Part shown: one piece after another, positions 6,007-8,212 of the stretch | Layout of the letters: every line of letters begins with the position of its first letter | Numbering within the stretch: the stretch's first letter is position 1 | From: Phycisphaerae bacterium | GTDB lineage: Bacteria; Planctomycetota; Phycisphaerae; Sedimentisphaerales; Anaerohalosphaeraceae | Length of the DNA: 8,212 nt | Reading direction: 5' to 3' | Assembly: GCA_021736615.1 (NCBI GenBank) | Contig: JAIPFN010000265.1 | Span: forward strand, 1 to 8,212 | Translations under genes and position numbers: made by a program | Notes under the pieces: generated by a model | Databases searched by the model: none | Seen by the model: the letters and a program-made list of their open reading frames with translations, nothing else | What the model was told of the DNA's origin: nothing

Positions 6007-8212
6007 ACAATTGAGCACGGGTTACATCCAGGCGAACTATCTGCAGCAATTGTTCGTCGGACATTTCCGTTAATTTCAACTCACCATCCGAAGCGAGAAT
6101 TCCGTCTGCCATTTTCTGCTTTTCGGCGATCATTTCAGCGATCTTTTCTTCGATCGTGCCGTTTGTCACAAACTTGTGCACCAGGACATTTCGCTTCTGA
6201 CCGATCCTGAATGCCCGGTCCGTAGCCTGGTTTTCAACCGCCGGGTTCCACCAGCGATCAAAATGAATTATATGCGAAGCAGCCGTTAAATTCAATCCCG
6301 TTCCGCCGGCTTTTAGCGACAATATAAAAAATGGCGGGCCGTCGTCGGACTGAAACTGCTCTACCATAACTTTTCGTTTTTTAACCGGCACACCGCCGTG
6401 CAGGATCAGTCCCGATCTGCCGAAAACTGTTGACAGATAATCCGAAAGCGGGTCGGTGATTTCACGAAATTGTGTGAAAATCAAAACCTTTTCCTGTCGC
6501 GAGGCAATTTCCTCGCAGATTTCTTTTAATCGGAGGAACTTGCCGCTGTTTTGGGGGTTATATTCTCCGTCACCGGTCAACTGGCTGGGATGATTGCAAA
6601 TCTGTTTAAACCTCATCAGGTACTGCAGCACAACTCCCCGACGTGCAATACCGTCGGCGGTATCAAGTGCAGACTCAAGAGCATTGACCGCCTGCCCGTA
6701 AAGTTTGATCTGTGTTTTGCTGAGTTTGCAATATGATGAGGTTTCGATCTTTTCGGGAAGATCGGAAATAATTGTCCGGTCGGTCTTTAAACGGCGCAGG
6801 ATATATGGACTAACCAGCTTGCGTAATGGTCCGAACTGATCAGTTTCCCGTTCTTGCAGACTTTTAATAAATCCCTTAAAAACATTTGCCGACCCAAGCA
6901 GACCCGGGTTCAGGAAATCGAACAGCGACCATAAATCTCCCAGCCGATTCTCTACCGGCGTACCAGTCAAAGCTATCCTGGAATTAGCCGACAGCTTTTT
7001 AGCCGCTTTGCTTTGACGCGTTGAATGATTCTTGATAGCCTGCGCCTCATCGAGGATCACTAAATTCCAGTTTATTTCACTTAGCCATTCCTGCCGGGTC
7101 AGCATCGAATATGTAGTGACTGCAAGGTCTGTTTCTGCAAGTTCTTTTTCAGGTTCCTTGCCTGTTTTCTCAATTGCTTTGCGGTCGTTTTCCGCCGGAT
7201 GAAGAAATGTCAGTTTTAATGAAGGCGTAAATCGCTCGGCCTCCTGCTTCCAGTTTCCCAGCAGCGATGCCGGTACAACAAGCAAAGAAGGAGACTTTCG
7301 TTTTGACCTTGAGTTCTCCCTCAAAGCCGACAATAGTGCCAATACCTGTAATGTCTTGCCCAAACCCATGTCATCTGCCAGGCACGCCCCTAATCTCAAT
7401 TGAGCCTGAAGATTTAACCATGCAACCCCATGCTCTTGATACGGCCGCAGAGTCGCCTGCACGTATTTGCCGAAATCAAAATCTTTCAGGCTCGCCGGAT
7501 CACGAAGTTCGCTGAGAATTTGACGCATCGCATCACCCGCCGAAACGTGAACCCAGGGCCTCTCCTGCTCAGTCTTCTTGTCATCCTGTAAATCCGCCGA
7601 GGCACCGGCCAGCATTCGCATTCCTTCGATAAAGGATATGTCGCCGTTGCTCGACCCAAGCCGAAGTTTCTCCCAGTGTTCGACAGCCTCCTGCAATTTA
7701 TCACGGTCCACCTCAACCCACTGCCCCTTAAACCAAACCAGTCCTTCGTCGCCATTAAGCAACTCTCGAAGTTCCTGCTCCGTCATTTCCTCATCGCCCA
7801 GCACAAACCCGACATTAAAATCCAGCATCGCATCGGCGCCGAGTTTGGACTTCTTTTTTTCTCCGATAGTTACAGAAACCGTCGGGCGAGGCTTTTTCTT
7901 CCACCAGTTCGGCAGACGTACCATCAAACCGGCATCTTCCAGTTCGCCTACGGACTGCAAAAATTTATAAGCCGAATCTGCACTCCAGGCCATTGGCTGA
8001 TAAATCTGAGCCGAATCCACTAACTGGCTTACCCATGGAATACCGGATGCGGCCTGCTGCACGGGTGAAAGAAGGTTGATCAAAGTCGTGCGGTTTTTCG
8101 CTCCCGCATATTGCTCCAATGCTGTTCGCATCGGCAAATGCTTAAGTTTGCCGCTTGAACCGAAACCTGTAGAATATGTAGCCATGAATGCGAAAGGGTA
8201 ATCCTTGTCGGC
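6005..8212 (-). CDS. SNF2-family DEAD/DEAH-type ATPase (HepA-like), N-terminus outside the window
   Basis: An ATP-dependent double-stranded DNA translocase of the SNF2 superfamily. The frame stays open through the right edge (ADKDYPFAFMATYSTGF), so the ATG at 8185 is probably internal; family members of this type are often around 900-1100 residues. Numbering from that ATG: residues about 118-175 match the bacterial SNF2-associated domain (DUF3670-like, LDFNVGFVLGDEEMTEQEL then LVWFKGQWVEVD). Helicase motifs follow in order: I, DDMGLGKT (271-278, K277 binds ATP); II, DEAQ (379-382); III, LTGTPVENR (406-414); IV, KVLIFTQF (566-573); V, LKAGGTGLNL (624-633); VI, QATDRAFRIGQ (653-663, arginine fingers R657 and R660). 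All catalytic motifs are intact. It is followed at 12 nt by the SWIM-HTH gene, with which it is probably co-transcribed. The promoter lies outside the window. Confidence 0.93.
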   Translation of the reverse strand, partial: ADKDYPFAFMATYSTGFGSSGKLKHLPMRTALEQYAGAKNRTTLINLLSPVQQAASGIPWVSQLVDSAQIYQPMAWSADSAYKFLQSVGELEDAGLMVRLPNWWKKKPRPTVSVTIGEKKKSKLGADAMLDFNVGFVLGDEEMTEQELRELLNGDEGLVWFKGQWVEVDRDKLQEAVEHWEKLRLGSSNGDISFIEGMRMLAGASADLQDDKKTEQERPWVHVSAGDAMRQILSELRDPASLKDFDFGKYVQATLRPYQEHGVAWLNLQAQLRLGACLADDMGLGKTLQVLALLSALRENSRSKRKSPSLLVVPASLLGNWKQEAERFTPSLKLTFLHPAENDRKAIEKTGKEPEKELAETDLAVTTYSMLTRQEWLSEINWNLVILDEAQAIKNHSTRQSKAAKKLSANSRIALTGTPVENRLGDLWSLFDFLNPGLLGSANVFKGFIKSLQERETDQFGPLRKLVSPYILRRLKTDRTIISDLPEKIETSSYCKLSKTQIKLYGQAVNALESALDTADGIARRGVVLQYLMRFKQICNHPSQLTGDGEYNPQNSGKFLRLKEICEEIASRQEKVLIFTQFREITDPLSDYLSTVFGRSGLILHGGVPVKKRKVMVEQFQSDDGPPFFILSLKAGGTGLNLTAASHIIHFDRWWNPAVENQATDRAFRIGQKRNVLVHKFVTNGTIEEKIAEMIAEKQKMADGILASDGELKLTEMSDEQLLQIVRLDVTRAQL

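Noticed and set aside
7045..7056. DEAQ instead of DEAH in helicase motif II as a defect
   Set aside because: DEAQ is common in bacterial SNF2 ATPases and the other motifs are intact.
7376..8212. Plus-strand open frames antisense to the SNF2 gene
   Set aside because: Ser/Pro-rich shadows of a strongly conserved helicase gene on the other strand.
1..8212. CRISPR array, tRNA or rRNA genes
   Set aside because: No regularly spaced long repeats and no recognisable tRNA or rRNA sequence on either strand.

Overview
The window looks like chromosomal DNA of an environmental bacterium. Its gene content is a large secreted-type sialidase-fold (BNR) protein with appended beta-sandwich modules, a SNF2/SWIM gene pair and a DegT-type sugar aminotransferase remnant, with pyrimidine-rich low-complexity intergenic spacers. 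This resembles the Planctomycetota, perhaps the Phycisphaerae/Sedimentisphaerales. The assignment is an impression from gene content and spacer style, not from a marker gene, and I hold it at roughly 40%.

Layout, left to right. (1) Positions 3-1913, + strand: the 3' part of a multidomain protein with Asp-box repeats, a probable carbohydrate-binding-like module and a C-terminal LamG/concanavalin-like module. The reading frame is open at the left edge. (2) Positions 1914-2194: a gene-free spacer with hairpins and short repeats. (3) Positions 2195-4013: a complete insertion sequence of about 1.8 kb with 14-bp perfect terminal inverted repeats, one DDE transposase gene (2346-3845) and a striking internal inverted repeat that pairs with the transposase start codon. 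(4) Positions 4014-4809, + strand: a short unexplained stretch, then the C-terminal half of a DegT/DnrJ/EryC1/StrS-type PLP aminotransferase that has lost its N-terminal half, so a pseudogene. (5) Positions 4810-4879: a repeat-rich convergent spacer. (6) Positions 8212 to 4880, - strand: a two-gene operon. A bacterial SNF2-family ATPase (open at the right edge) is followed 12 nt later by a SWIM zinc-finger protein with a Lys/Arg-rich linker and a C-terminal helix-turn-helix. The second gene's ribosome binding site overlaps the first gene's stop codon.

How the parts relate. The SNF2 and SWIM-HTH proteins are probably translationally coupled partners acting on DNA or nucleoprotein. The insertion sequence and the broken aminotransferase mark a rearranged junction between that operon and the BNR gene, and the BNR gene need not be functionally linked to the rest. 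The two most interesting signals are the fold-back structure over the transposase start, whose left arms lie upstream of the likely transcription start and would form only in read-through transcripts, and the SNF2 plus SWIM-HTH pair.
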